Of a stretch of DNA of 64,000 nucleotides, positions 35,829-46,926 are shown piece by piece. Under the pieces are notes generated by a model. That model saw only the letters and a program-made list of their open reading frames with translations, was not told where the DNA came from and did no database searches. Source of the DNA: Phocoena phocoena (Eukaryota; Chordata; Mammalia; Artiodactyla; Phocoenidae); assembly GCF_963924675.1 (NCBI RefSeq), contig NC_089239.1, forward strand, positions 6,747,001-6,811,000, written 5' to 3'. Every line of letters begins with the position of its first letter. Within the stretch, counting starts at the first letter, position 1. A program made the position numbers and the translations under genes.

Positions 35829-36190
35829 GTAAATATGTCCCAGGGCCTGGGCGCAGTGTTGTCTCGCTTTGCCAGACCAAACAACCAAGTAATGCTTTGC
35901 CTCACTTTCTCGGCGAGAACAGGGAATTTTTTTTTACATGCTGGTAGAAAAGAAATCATCTTGTAACTTACGGGTCTCTTAATTTTGCTGATCTCTTACA
36001 TAACAGGAGCGTAGTTTTTTAATTGTAACAGTTTCTCTCAAAACACCAGACATTGGGTATCCAGGGGTTTTAGAAAGGAGGAAGAGGTTGTGTGAAGGTT
36101 TCTTTGAGCAAGTCTTACTAGGATTTTCGTAGCACCTAATTTTGAGGAAACTTTTGTTTTTCTTAAAAATGTGTTCTGTTTTCCATGTAG

Positions 36191-36319
36191 GTAGGCTTTG
36201 GAAAGCAAGTCGATAGCCCTTCAGCTACTGCAGACGCAGATGCTTCTGACGTGCAGTCCGTGGATTCAAGTTTGTCAAGAAGAGGCACTGGAATGAGTAG
36301 GAAGGACACTGTATGTCAG
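36191..36319 (+). CDS. NSD3: NSD3 coding exon 10 (residues 663-705)
   Basis: The acceptor is gttttccatgtag and the donor CAG|gtaggc, 43 codons, phase 0/0. It encodes VGFGKQVDSPSATADADASD, then a Ser-rich part ending KDTVCQ. It is the linker leading straight into the first PHD finger. Confidence 0.94.
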
Positions 36320-36753
36320 GTAGGCAGGCAACCTGTCCTGCAGCTTGAAACAAAGGCTGTAATATCCTGCCAGTAATACACTTCCCTCCTGTTTGAGAGG
36401 TTAGTATCTTTCTAAGTTATGATACTGCTTTCAAGCTACAGATCTACAAGCCACTTCAGGCTCTTTTCTTCCCTTTCGGAGTTGGAATACTTACTATTCA
36501 CGTGTAAGTGCCAGTCTTCATTGTGATGCTCCATTATTAATTGGAAGTAAATGGCAGATGGCTGACTTCAAAAACATCTTCTCAAATTGAAGTTGGTATT
36601 AAAGTTTTTAATGTATATTTACCCTTTTTGAAAAATACTGCTTTGCACTCTGAAGAAGAGTTAAAGTATGCAGATTCCAAAGAAGGAATCATAAAAGATC
36701 AAGTATGACTTTTAAACTTTATACATATTGGGTCTGGAAATAGTTATCTGGTT

Positions 36754-36935
36754 CAGCGGTTCTCAAAGTGAGGGCCAAGGAACAGCAGCATTGGCATTGT
36801 CAGGGTGCTTATTGGAAATGCAGATTCTCGAGCCCCACCCGAGACCCGCTGAATCAGAAACTGTGGACCCAGTAATCTGTGTCTTAACAGACCCCCCCAG
36901 TGGTCCTGATGCCTGTTACAGTTTGAGAACAGCTG
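36754..36935. mobile_element. MER5A-type hAT relic ending 22 nt before NSD3 exon 11
   Basis: The left end cagcggttctcaaagt and the right end acagtttgagaacagctg are inverted repeats. The middle gagccccacccgagacccgc then tgaatcagaaactg is MER5A-like. Length 182 nt, close to the 189-nt family consensus. Confidence 0.8.
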
Positions 36936-36957
36936 GGTTGTTTTTGCCATGTTACAG

Positions 36958-37084
36958 ATCTGTGAAAGCTCTGGGGATTCTCTGATTCCTTGCGAGGGAG
37001 AGTGCTGCAAACACTTCCACCTGGAGTGCCTGGGATTGACATCATTCCCTGATGGAAAGTTCATCTGCGTCGAATGTAAAACTG
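36958..37084 (+). CDS. NSD3: NSD3 coding exon 11 (residues 706-748, first PHD finger)
   Basis: The acceptor is gccatgttacag and the donor G|gtgagc. It encodes ICESSGDSLIPCEGECCKHF, then HLECL and FICVECKTG; the Cys/His ligand order is that of a PHD zinc finger. An old MER5A-type hAT relic ends 22 nt before the exon, so the branch-point region is probably transposon-derived. Confidence 0.95.
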
Positions 37085-37984
37085 GTGAGCGTCCTGGTAG
37101 ATGTGAGAAGATGGGGGTGAGGGTGGAGAAAGTGCAGTGCCCGCATCTCCCATGACATCACACTCTCTTACCATGTTTATGTAGCTCGTATCTCCTCTCC
37201 CATAGCTATTCCAACAAATTAAGACCATCCAGTGATTAGGCTTCCTGACATCAAAAGAGCAGTTCGTAATATTATTGTCAGATCTCCTCCCACTAGTGCC
37301 TTTACCATAAAATCCGTCAAATCATTGAGATATATTTATGTTTTATCTAAAGAGCTATACAAAGTTTGTAGAGTGAATTATTTTTCAGGTGGGTTTGAGA
37401 TTTTTGTGCTCAATAAATTGATCTAAAATCCCTTGACTTTATAGACCAGAATAAGTGTCCATCACAGACTATAAGCATGGGGATTGTATTTTTAGTGGAA
37501 AGATGGAACTATCAGAAATTGTTTTTAAAACATGGGGGTTTTGGAGTCATCATTTATCTCTTGTACCCCATGTATAGACTGCCACCTGTCAAAATAACTT
37601 ACAGAGAAAGAAATATGTAAGTTCATATTTCTTCTCTGTGTAGCCACGATTCTAGTTAAGTCATGGAAAGCAGAAAATAGAATTGTTTAATTTGTACCAA
37701 TAAGGTAAGTGAAAAGTCACCTGGAGATGGCCTGGTAGTGCTTCTAGGAACCATGTTCACATGTTTTTGTGGGTTTTGTTTTGGTTTTGCTGTGAGAAGC
37801 TATGAGCCAGTTGGATGTCAAGTATTTACGATATGCTGACCTTACCTTTGTACCTTATTATTTTCCTACTCCTTTCCTCCCATTATTTGGATTCTCGTAG
37901 ATACTTATTTTATTCTTTTTTACTCGTAGGCCTCCAAAAATCCTTTGTATATTCTAGAGTCCATTAGAACAGTAACTTTGTTTT

Positions 37985-38225
37985 TAACCAAATACTTTCT
38001 AAATGCCAGGTGCTCTTAGTACTAAGCGTTTTATCTTCTCATCTCATTTGCTCCTCACTACGTTATGAGATAGATACTATTATTATTTCCATTTTACAGA
38101 ATGTGGAACTGAGGATTAGAGAGTTTGTTTTCCAGCCTTGCCCAGAGTCACAAAGACACACATGGTGAAACTGGGGTTCAGGCCCAGGAGGCAGAGCTTG
38201 ACCCCAGAGTCCTTGCCCTTTACCG
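37985..38225 (-). mobile_element. MIR SINE
   Basis: ctttctaaatgccaggtgct, gatagatactattattattt and attttacagaatgtggaact are antisense MIR phrases. Confidence 0.7.
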
Positions 38226-38699
38226 TTGCCTTCTGCCACCTTGACTCAGTAGGATGGGGATCACATATCACATATCCTGACCACATACACACACACACTC
38301 ACCTACATACACAGGCAAAAATTAAGCTACACAAGCTGTTTTAAACAAATAACATATTTTTTCCCTGTGTAAAATATCATTTTATTTATCACATTTAGAC
38401 TCTACAGTAAAGCTTTTGAACAGTTTGCCAGCTGGCAGCCTCAGGGTCAGATTATCTGCACATTGTTTTACTTGGCCCTCAGAATGAGTTTTGCATGTGT
38501 TAACTTGGATCAGGCACATACTCCTTAATCCCCACATTCCCCACCAGACACTTTTTCTAAAACCCTGTCACTCAGTCATTGATGTAATCTGCCTGGCCCC
38601 ATTAAGCATTCAGATGTGCAGCCTGATAAGTTACTGATAGGAAGGACCATGTATCTCAGTATTAAAACACTCTTAGGGCGTCTCTTCTAACTATAGAAT

Positions 38700-39310
38700 C
38701 CAGCAGAATTCTGCCAACAAAGGTTCGATATAATCTAATTGGGTACACAACTAACAGAAAATTTAAGAAGGAAATTTGCTTTAAAAACAATTAAGTAGAA
38801 CAAAGTTGGAGGACTCACACTTTCTGATTTCAAAATTTACTACAAAGCTACAGTAATTAAAGCAGTGTGGTACTGGCATAAAGGCATATAAACCAATGGA
38901 ATAGAATAGGGAGCCCAGAAATAAACTCACGTATATGGTCAAATGATTTTTTAACAAGGGTGCAAACACTGTTCAATGGGGAAAGGATAGTCTTTTCAAT
39001 AAATGGTGCTGGGAAAATTAGATCCACATGCAAAAGAAGTTGGACCCTTACCTTATACCATACACAAAAATTAATTCAAAATGGATCAAAAACCAAAACA
39101 TAAGAACTGAAACTATAAAACTCTTAGAAGAAAACACCAAAGACCCCCAAATAACCCAATTCAAAATTGGGCAAAGGACTTGAAGAGACATTTCTCCAAA
39201 GAAATACACAAATGGCTAGTAAGACATGAAAAAATGAAAAAAAAAAAAAAAGACATGAAAAAATGTTCAACATCATTAGTAATCCAGGAAATGCAAATCA
39301 AAACCACAAA
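38700..39310 (+). mobile_element. L1 ORF2 fragment, sense, decayed
   Basis: The sequence ataaaggcatataaaccaat then ggaatagaatagggagccca and atggtcaaatgattttttaa is typical L1 ORF2 3' half. No long frame remains. It is interrupted by a poly(A)-only insertion at 39237-39250. Confidence 0.75.
39222..39265 (+). repeat. Poly(A)-only insertion with 15-bp target duplication
   Basis: agacatgaaaaaatg occurs at 39222-39236 and 39251-39265 with only 14 A's between. Confidence 0.75.
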
Positions 39311-39917
39311 AGTAATTGTTTTTCAAACTGCTTTTGATATATTTACTATCACATGAAAATCAGTTTGATACCAATGTGGTACACTACCAACATACTAGGA
39401 GTGAAAACTCAGATTCTTCAAACCATTGTTTAAGATCATTTACGAAGTCTTTTTTTGTTTATCAAAAGATAAAACACTTCACATGTAAAAAGTATTACAG
39501 GGTACATGCCTGATAAGTTCTTATACTGCCACTTTCTGTTGTTGTAAGACAAATGTGATTTCTGGAAAGAAAGCATTTTCATTTGCCCTTTTGAATAAAA
39601 TGTGTAACAGGTAATTTTACTTATTACTTTCTTATTCTAAAGGAAGACCATGTGCTAGTGAGGAGGGGAGGGTAGTGGAAGCGTGCCCATGCTGGAGCTC
39701 TAAACGTAAGTCTCACAGGGGTTTATAGCTCAGTCAGCTCTGTTAGTGTGACGGTACCACTAATTACAACAATTTTCATTTATATTAGACTTACTTTGAT
39801 CATTATGCAAGTGAAAGCCTATTTCATTTTTACGTAGGGCAGTTTATGCATTAGGTAAAGTCACACCTTTTAAACTTTAAAATAATTTTCTTTTAATTTT
39901 TAAAATTTCTAAAAGTT

Positions 39918-40290
39918 ATTTTATTTTTTTATGGTTTTTAAGAAAATATTTATTTTATTTATTTATTTTTGGCTGCATTGGGTCTTTGTTGCTGTGCACG
40001 GGCTTTCACTAGTTGCGGTGAGCGGGGGCTACTCTTCGTTGTGGTGCGCGGGCTTCTCATTGCGGTGGCTTCTCTTGTTGCGGAGCATGAGCTCTAGGCC
40101 CCCGGGCTTCAGTAGTTGCAGTGCACGGGCTCAGTAGCTGTGGCTCGCGGGCTCTAGAGCTCAAGCTCAGTAGTTGTGGCGCACGGGCTCAGCTGCTCCG
40201 CGGCATGTGGGATCTTCCCGGACCAGGGCTCGAACCCGCGTGCCCTGCATTGGCAGGCGGATTCTGAACCACTGCGCCACCAGGGAAGCC
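39918..40290 (-). mobile_element. CHR SINE, long subtype, left arm of second inverted pair
   Basis: An A/T-rich tail (attttatttatttattt complement) then a full antisense body ending caccagggaagcc. The 9-bp duplication ctaaaagtt is at 39909-39917 and 40291-40299. Confidence 0.88.
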
Positions 40291-40318
40291 CTAAAAGTTT
40301 TTAAAAACAGTACTATTG

Positions 40319-40578
40319 GCCTTCCCTGGTGGCGCAGTGGTTCAGAATCCGCCTGCCAATGCAGGGCACGCGGGTTCGAGCCCTGGTCCGGGAAGATCCC
40401 ACATGCCGCGGAGCAGCTGAGCCCGTGCTCCGCAACAAGAGAAGCCACAGCAATGAGAAACCCATGCACCGCAACAAAGAGTAGCCCCCGCTCACCACAA
40501 CTAAAGAAATCCTGTGTACAGCAACAAAGACCCGATGCAGCCAAAAATAAATAAATAAATTTATTTTAAAAACAAAAC
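40319..40578 (+). mobile_element. CHR SINE, long subtype with internal deletion, right arm of second inverted pair
   Basis: It starts ccttccctggtggcgcagtg and has a (aaat)n tail; part of the middle of the body is missing. The perfect duplication aaaacagtactattg is at 40304-40318 and 40579-40593. Confidence 0.9.
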
Positions 40579-40670
40579 AAAACAGTACTATTGCTTTCAG
40601 ATCTACCAATATGTTAAAATATAGTTTGAAATAATATATATGCAACAGGACATCAACAACAAAAATAACC

Positions 40671-40890
40671 CTGCTGTACTCTGTTTTATTTGTATAACGA
40701 AGCCAAAAAAAAAAAAAAATTTGAACGTCACAGTTGTAAGTACTAATTTTAAAGAATTTTTATAATTCAGCCAGTTTAACACTGCTCTATTTTATTTGTA
40801 CAACAAAGCTAGTTAACAACAACAAAAATTTGAATATCACAGTTTTAAGTCCTGATTTTAAAGGAGTTTTATGACTTAGCCAATTTGTAA
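40671..40890. repeat. Diverged tandem duplication of about 110 nt
   Basis: Two adjacent copies (about 40671-40780 and 40781-40890) share ttttatttgta, caaagc/cgaagc, aaatttgaa, cacagtt, taagt, attttaaag and ttatgactta/ttataattca in the same order. They differ by point changes and by an A15 run in copy 1 against aacaacaacaaaaa in copy 2. Confidence 0.75.
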
Positions 40891-41089
40891 TGGTTAGGTA
40901 CTTCCAAAACCAAATATCACTTTCTGTAAAAAATCAAAACAAAAAACTATTCCTTGTATTTTTTGTCCTTCAGAATTTTATAGCATCATAAGAAAAATGG
41001 GCAAAAGACTTGAACACTTCCCAAAAGATGATATCCAAATAAATAGTCACTTATGATTTCCATATGTAACACAGACACAAAAGGAAAAC

Positions 41090-41640
41090 GCTAATCCTAA
41101 TTTTAAAAGACAGATAATTACAGCTTTCAGTCTTATGCGGTTGCAAACAATGCTTCAGTCAACATCCTTTTATATGTACAAGTCTTCCCTCTAACACAGA
41201 CAGCAAGGAGTATTATAGAATTTCTAGGCCACAGGAAGTCAGTGTCTCCTTTTAGAATGGATACTGCCCTGTTGCCTTCTTAGACAGTTCCTTCCAACTT
41301 AAACTCCTACCAGCAGTACATAAGAGTGCCCGTTTCTCCACGCCCTGATCAATGATGGGTATTATCAGATTCTAAGTTTTTTCCTATTTGATGAATTTTT
41401 AAAATGTCACTTGTGGTTTTAGTTAGTATTTGTCTGATTACTAGCAAAGTTGAGCATTTTGGCATATGTTTATTGGCTGTCTGTCTTTCTGCTTTCTGTC
41501 AATTTCCTGTTCATACTAGTTGTCCACTTTTATATTAGGCCGTTTCTACATTGATTTATAGTTCTTTATAAGTCTTCTTATTTTTTCTTGTATATGTTAC
41601 ATATATTTTCTCCATATGTGAACTCTTTTTTCCCCCATGA
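41090..41640 (-). mobile_element. Old L1 fragment, antisense
   Basis: Phrases such as agagtgcccgtttctccacg, gtttattggctgtctgtctt and tttatagttctttataagtc are antisense L1 ORF2 C-terminal sequence. The ends are approximate. Confidence 0.6.
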
Positions 41641-41938
41641 TTCTGCTTTATTTTGTATTGATTAATTGGTTAAAGTATAGTTGGTTTATAATATTATATT
41701 AGTTTCAGGTGTACAACATAATGATTCAATATAGATTATATTACTTTTAAAGTTGTTATAAAATATTGGCTGTATTCCCTGTGCTGTACAATATACTCTT
41801 GTATCTTACCTATTTTATTATGTACAGTAGTTTGTACCTCTTAAACCCCTGCCCCTATCTAGTGCCCCTCCCCCCATTCCTCTCCCCAGTGGTAACCATT
41901 AGTTTCTTCTCTGTATCTGTGAGACTGTTTTGTTATTT

Positions 41939-42570
41939 CCTTTTTTTTTTTAAGATTTTATTTATTTTTTGGCTGGGTTGCATCTTCCTTGCTGTGCGCA
42001 GGCTTTTCTCTAGGTGCGGTGAGCGGAGGCTACCCTTTGTTGCGGTGCGAGGGCTTCCCATTGTGGTGGCTTCTCTTGTTGCAGAGCACGGTCTCTAGCC
42101 ACGCAGGCTTCAGTAGTTGTGGCACGCGGGCTCAGTAGTTGTGGCTCACGGGATCTAGACGTGCAGCCTTCAGTAGTTGCAGCATGCAGGCTCAGTAGTT
42201 GTGGCTCACGGGCTCTAGAGTGCAGGCTCAGTAGTTGTGGCGCACAGGCTTAGTTGTTCCGCGGCATGTGGGATCTTCCTGGACCAGGGCTCAAACCCGT
42301 GTCCCCTGCATTGGCCGGTGGATTCTTTTTTTTTTTTGCGGTACATGGACCTCTCACTGTCGTGGCCTCTCCCACTGCAGAGCACAGGCTCTGGATGCGC
42401 AGGCTCAGCGGCCATGGCTCACGGGCCCAGCCCCTCCGCGGCATGTGGGATCCTCCTGGACCGGGGCACGAACCCGTGTCCCCTGCATTGGCAGGCGGAC
42501 TCTCAACCACTGCACCACCAGGGAAGCCCTGGCCGGTGGATTCTTAACCACTGTGCCACCAGGGAAGTCC
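41939..42570 (-). mobile_element. CHR SINE, long subtype, inserted in an L1 and itself interrupted
   Basis: The perfect 14-bp duplication ctgttttgttattt (41925-41938 and 42571-42584) lies within L1 antisense sequence. The body is split by the short CHR at 42328-42529. Confidence 0.9.
42328..42529 (-). mobile_element. CHR SINE, short subtype, nested inside the long CHR copy
   Basis: Poly(T) and an antisense body. The perfect 16-bp duplication tggccggtggattctt (42312-42327 and 42530-42545) is made of the host SINE's own sequence, which proves the order of insertion. Confidence 0.94.
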
Positions 42571-42849
42571 CTGTTTTGTTATTTTCATTAATTTGTTTTA
42601 TTTTTTAGATTCTGCATATAAGTGATAACATCATATGTGAACTCTTTATATAACAAAACATAATCCTTTGTCATCCTTGTTGCATTTATTTTTCTACATC
42701 TGTTTTTCACTTGTTCCTTTTCTTTTCTATTCTGATTGTTTCTTAACATGTTTGGCAGTTGGAAGGTTTCTAGTGTTGGAAGGTTTCTAATTATAGTTTC
42801 AATTTCTTAAATAGATTATAGAACTGTCATTTTTTCTATTTAATATTTT

Positions 42850-43560
42850 TGTGCCAGTGTTGGTAAGTTCTGTTTTTCTAGGAATCTGTTGATTTATCTA
42901 AATTTTCAAATTTATTGGCAAAAATATAGTGATGTCCTTTTATTATTTTTTAAACAACTGTAGGATTTGTAGTGATATATCATTTTTCATTTCTGATGTT
43001 AACATTGTTGGTTTTTTTCCCTTTTTTTATTAGTTACTTGTTTCCAGGGATATCAGTTTATTAACCTTTTTCAAAGAACCAACTTTTGGTTTTATTAATT
43101 CTCCCCATGACTTCACTTCCTTCTTGAAGAGTACATTCAGGGCTTCCCTGGTGGCGCAGTGGTTGAGAGTCTGCCTGCTGATGCAGGGGACGTGGGTTCA
43201 TGCCCCGGTCTGGGAAGATCCCACATGCCACAGAGCGGCTGGGCCCGTGAGCCATGACCGCTGAGCCTTTGCGTCCGGAGCCTGTGCTCTGCAACGGGAG
43301 AGGCCACAACAGTGAGAGGCCCGCGTACCGCAAAAAAAAAAAAAAAAAAAAAAGAGTACATTCACTGGGCGTAGAATTCTGGCTGGTGACAGTTTTCTTT
43401 GAGCCCTTACTGATAGCATCCCCTGTTTTCTGGCTTCCATCTTTCTCTTTCAGTCAGCAGTCTTGCTTCTTTGAAGGTAGTTGTCTTTTTCTGTGGGTGA
43501 TTTTAATATTTTCTCTTTGTCCTTGATTTTCTACAGTTTGAATAAGATGTGTAGATATAA
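42850..43560 (-). mobile_element. Old L1 fragment, antisense, hosting a CHR SINE
   Basis: caaagaaccaacttttggtt then ttattaattctcccc is an antisense L1 ORF2 phrase. The following part is decayed. The CHR copy at 43140 splits it. Confidence 0.45.
43140..43352 (+). mobile_element. CHR SINE, short cetacean subtype
   Basis: A complete body and an A tail of about 20 nt. The perfect 12-bp duplication agagtacattca is at 43128-43139 and 43353-43364. Confidence 0.93.
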
Positions 43561-44013
43561 CTTTCTCTTTTTATTAGGATTATGAGTTTTCATTTTATGT
43601 CTGTTTTACAAATGGAAATTGTGATTATCTAATGGAATCTGCCTTTTTATTGGTAATTTCTTTATTCTATGTTGGGAAGACCTTGCCACTCTCAGCTGCC
43701 AGGTGTTGAAAATTCTGTTCTAGATTTTCTATGGAATTTCAGTATAAAGTGACAAGTGGAGATCTAAATGATTCTTGGTGCTATATCCTCAAATTGATGA
43801 TCAATTATTGTAGCAAATCAATTATTCTAGCAAGTTTTATTAAGTCATATTTTAATTTAACTATTTTCAGTGCCTTTTTTGTATGTTAAAAATCTTACAC
43901 ACAATAGTAGAATCTTTGGGGATTAGCTCTTCGGTGTCAGTGACTGCTTCTATTTAAAAGGAATATGCTTTAATCAGATTTTATTTAATCTGTGTTCCTC
44001 ACCAATTTTCCAG

Positions 44014-44211
44014 GAGAGCACCCGTGTTTTTCATGTAAAGTGTCTGGTACAGACGTGAAGCGTTGCTCTGTTGGTGCTTGTGGGAAATTTTACCATGAAG
44101 CCTGTGTCCGCAAATTCCCCACTGCCATCTTTGAATCAAAAGGATTCCGCTGTCCCCAGCACTGCTGCTCTGCCTGCTGTATGGAGAAAGATATCCACAA
44201 AGCAAGTAAAG
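44014..44211 (+). CDS. NSD3: NSD3 coding exon 12 (residues 748-814, second PHD-type module)
   Basis: The acceptor is caccaattttccag and the donor G|gtacaa, phase 1 at both ends. It encodes [20 protein letters not shown], then [20 protein letters not shown] and Cys-rich [14 protein letters not shown]. The dense Cys/His pattern is the second, extended PHD module of NSD proteins. It follows a 6.9-kb repeat-rich intron. Confidence 0.95.
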
Positions 44212-44672
44212 GTACAACAGAGCTAAGGAAGGGGACAGTTGTGTTTTTTGTAAGTTCAGTAGCAAACAGTAAGCACATTATTATAAAGAACATCAGGCAT
44301 TTTCCCTCTGTTTATCTATAGCTATTACAGCTCAGCCACAAAAGATAGTAAGGTAAGTGGATTCTAGGTTCTAATTCAGACCATGGGAAGAAAATTCCAT
44401 ATGTTCAAAATTACCCTTGAAAATTCCTTAAACAGGTGCCATATTGGAGACCAGCATCTCTCCAGCACTGGCACAGACACATTTTTCTTTGAGTGACCTC
44501 TAGATGAGCACTGCATTTAGGGGCCATACAGCATAGGAACAGCAGAGTCAAACTAGGGAAGAGAAAGATTTTTGTATTACTGTAACCAGCATCACATTGG
44601 ATCCCCAAAGATCTCATTTTATATCAGCTGATTCTTTCTTACATAGATTCCTTTTTGATTGTCTTTCAACAG

Positions 44673-44846
44673 GTCGCATGATGAGATGTTTGAGGTGCCC
44701 AGTAGCCTACCACTCTGGAGATGCTTGCATTGCTGCCGGCAGCATATTTGTGTCTTCCTACGTTCTCATCTGTAGTAATCATTCCAAACGGAGCAGTAAC
44801 TCTTCCTCTGCTGTAAATGTAGGCTTTTGTTTCGTTTGTGCAAGAG
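44673..44846 (+). CDS. NSD3: NSD3 coding exon 13 (residues 814-872)
   Basis: The acceptor is gtctttcaacag and the donor G|gtgagt, phase 1/1. It encodes RMMRCLRCPVAYHSGDACIA, a second zinc cluster, and ends NVGFCFVCARG, which supplies the first CxxC pair of the third PHD finger. The intron before it is only 461 nt. Confidence 0.95.
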
Positions 44847-45099
44847 GTGAGTGTCAGCCCTTTCTCTTTATGTCTTTCTGGGTTCATTGGCATATTTCCC
44901 CCATTAAAATCGAGTTTCAGTAAGATCCCTGAGAGAGATTAACACTTCCAGTAACTCGTCCCTTTTATAACATTAGACACTCAAACTGTTAGAATATTAA
45001 TTCTTCCATAAATTAAGCTAAAATCTACATCTGTTTAGTAACTTAGAATTATAGATGAGTTCTTAGTGTTCCTATTTGGAGCATCAAAAGATTAATCTA

Positions 45100-45297
45100 C
45101 AGTTGACCCTTGAACCACATGGGTTTGAACTGTGCAGATCCACTCTGTGCACATTTTTCTCAGTGGCGTACTCCAGTACCACGTGATTGAAGGTTGGTGG
45201 AATCCGCAGGTGGTGGGGGGGCAACTTAAAGTTACCGGGGATTCCAAGTGCATGGCGGTCCACACACCTGACCGCGGCATTGTTCAAGGATCAGCTC
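45100..45297. mobile_element. Tigger2-type mariner relic (internally deleted)
   Basis: The left end cagttgacccttgaaccaca then tgggtttgaactg and the right end gttcaaggatcagct form the Tigger2-like inverted ends. Confidence 0.7.
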
Positions 45298-45934
45298 TCT
45301 TCCCTTGTGCAAACAGTTCTTCTATTCGAAGTAGACTCTTCCCATGTCATATTCTTTAATCCAGAGTTTTCAACTAATTGAGATTTCACTTGGAAGGCAA
45401 GAAGAGCACATTTATTTTTTAATTGTTTATGTTGTATTTTATCCTGTTTTGATCTGGCATTGAGGAAGACCTGGTGGAATACAGCCAAGGCAACATATGT
45501 GGTTTATTAGTTAAGAGCCTGCAGTACAGGCTTTCTTACTTGCCAGCTGTTGATATTTAAGTCTGCCACTTAAGATTGATCACTTCAAAACAATATTGCG
45601 TCCCTGAGGGCATCAGTGAACTTGAGTTCGTAATAAATATAAAGTAGAACTTTTTCAGTTGAATATGATACAGAGTACCCAACTTTACAGAGCGTCTCAG
45701 CTATATTATAATAAAAGAATTTTTAGTGTTTAGTAAGCATTTTAGAAACAACTGATATCCCCAAGTGCTGTTTTTTTGTTTACTCATAAGTGCTAAGTTT
45801 TCTAAACTTCCCTTAGTGTGAAATATTTGAAAGGACTGTGTGGCATGTCAGGCCTGTTAGATTATATTTAGCCCATACTGAAAATGAAGTTTTGGATCAT
45901 GTTTTGTTTTTTCTTTGTTTTTGGGTTTTTTGTT

Positions 45935-46298
45935 TGTTTTTTTATTAATTTATTTATCTTTTTTTAACATTATTTTTGGCCACTTCGGGTCGTCTGCTGC
46001 GCGCACGGTCCTTCTCTAGTTGCAGCGAGCGAGGGCTACTGTTCATTGTGGTGCGCGGGCTTCTCATCATGGTGGCTTCTCCTGTTGTGGAGCACGGGCT
46101 CCAGGCATGCGGGCTTCAGTAGTTGTGGCACGGGGGCTCAGTAGCTGTGGCTCCTGGGCTCTAGAGCTCAGGCTCAGTAGTTGTGGCACACGGGCTGAGT
46201 TGCTCCGCGGCATGTGGGATCTTCTTGGACCAGGGCTCGAACCCGTGTCCCCTGCACTGGCAGGCAGATTCTTAACCACTGCGCCACCAGGGAGGTTC
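45935..46298 (-). mobile_element. CHR SINE, long subtype
   Basis: An A/T-rich tail complement (ttattaatttatttatc), then an antisense body ending caccagggaggttcc. The ends are approximate; the target duplication is hidden in T-rich sequence. Confidence 0.82.
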
Positions 46299-46874
46299 CT
46301 GTTTTTGTTTTTTTGCTTTAGGAGACAGTTCTTTTAATTTGGTGAAAGTACTATAGAGTATTTTTAATAGAATTTAGCTAGTATAATAGATCTTGAGTTG
46401 TTTTGGTTTTGAAACTCTCATTAAAAAAAAGAAAAATAACCAGAGGGGGTGGACGGTACAAGATTAAGTAAGTGGTAGTCCTTTCCATGGCAGCCTCCTG
46501 GGTCCATTGTACGCGCTGCTTTGAGTTTTTCAGTTTGAAAGTGCGCGGGGCGGTCTGCAGGTAGAAGGAAGTGTTGTGTAGAGTAGTGACGACAGCTGCG
46601 TCCTGCTCTGAAGTCTGGATGGCACGGGGGAAGAAGGTCTGAAGTGTTTTGTGCCACACTGTATTAGCCAAAGAAATAAAAAGTCACGTGCCTTTTCCAT
46701 CTCTCCACTCCTAAGAAAATAATGCTAGGATGAAAATACTGAATTATCAACTGAATGACTAGCTTTAGGACTTTCAAATAGATGAGTGTCAGTGATAACA
46801 TAAAGTCTATCACTTTGTAAATATTTTATTCTACCCTTCTAGGCACTCACTTTTACTCACTTTTACTAGGAGGG

Positions 46875-46926
46875 GTTGGAGGGGTGTGGGTGTATAGGTG
46901 TGTTGGTGTGTGTGGGTGTGTGTGTA
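46875..46926. repeat. GT-rich simple repeat
   Basis: ggggtgtgggtgtataggtg and gttggtgtgtgtgggtgtgt, an imperfect (GT)n. Confidence 0.8.

Larger units (their letters stand above)
41645..42640 (-). mobile_element. L1 3'UTR fragment, antisense, hosting nested SINEs
   Basis: gtttcaggtgtacaacataa and ccctgtgctgtacaatatac are antisense L1 3'UTR phrases. The sequence resumes after the CHR insertion with attctgcatataagtgataa. Confidence 0.65.
37085..44013 (+). other. NSD3 intron between coding exons 11 and 12
   Basis: 6.9 kb: MIR, sense L1 ORF2, inverted CHR pair, tandem duplication, several antisense L1 pieces, a nested SINE pair and one more CHR. 43561-44013 holds nothing I can name. Confidence 0.8.

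Noticed and set aside
46378..46671. 97-codon frame on the - strand, considered as a retrocopy
   Set aside because: No recognised product, no poly(A) in the right place and no duplication found.
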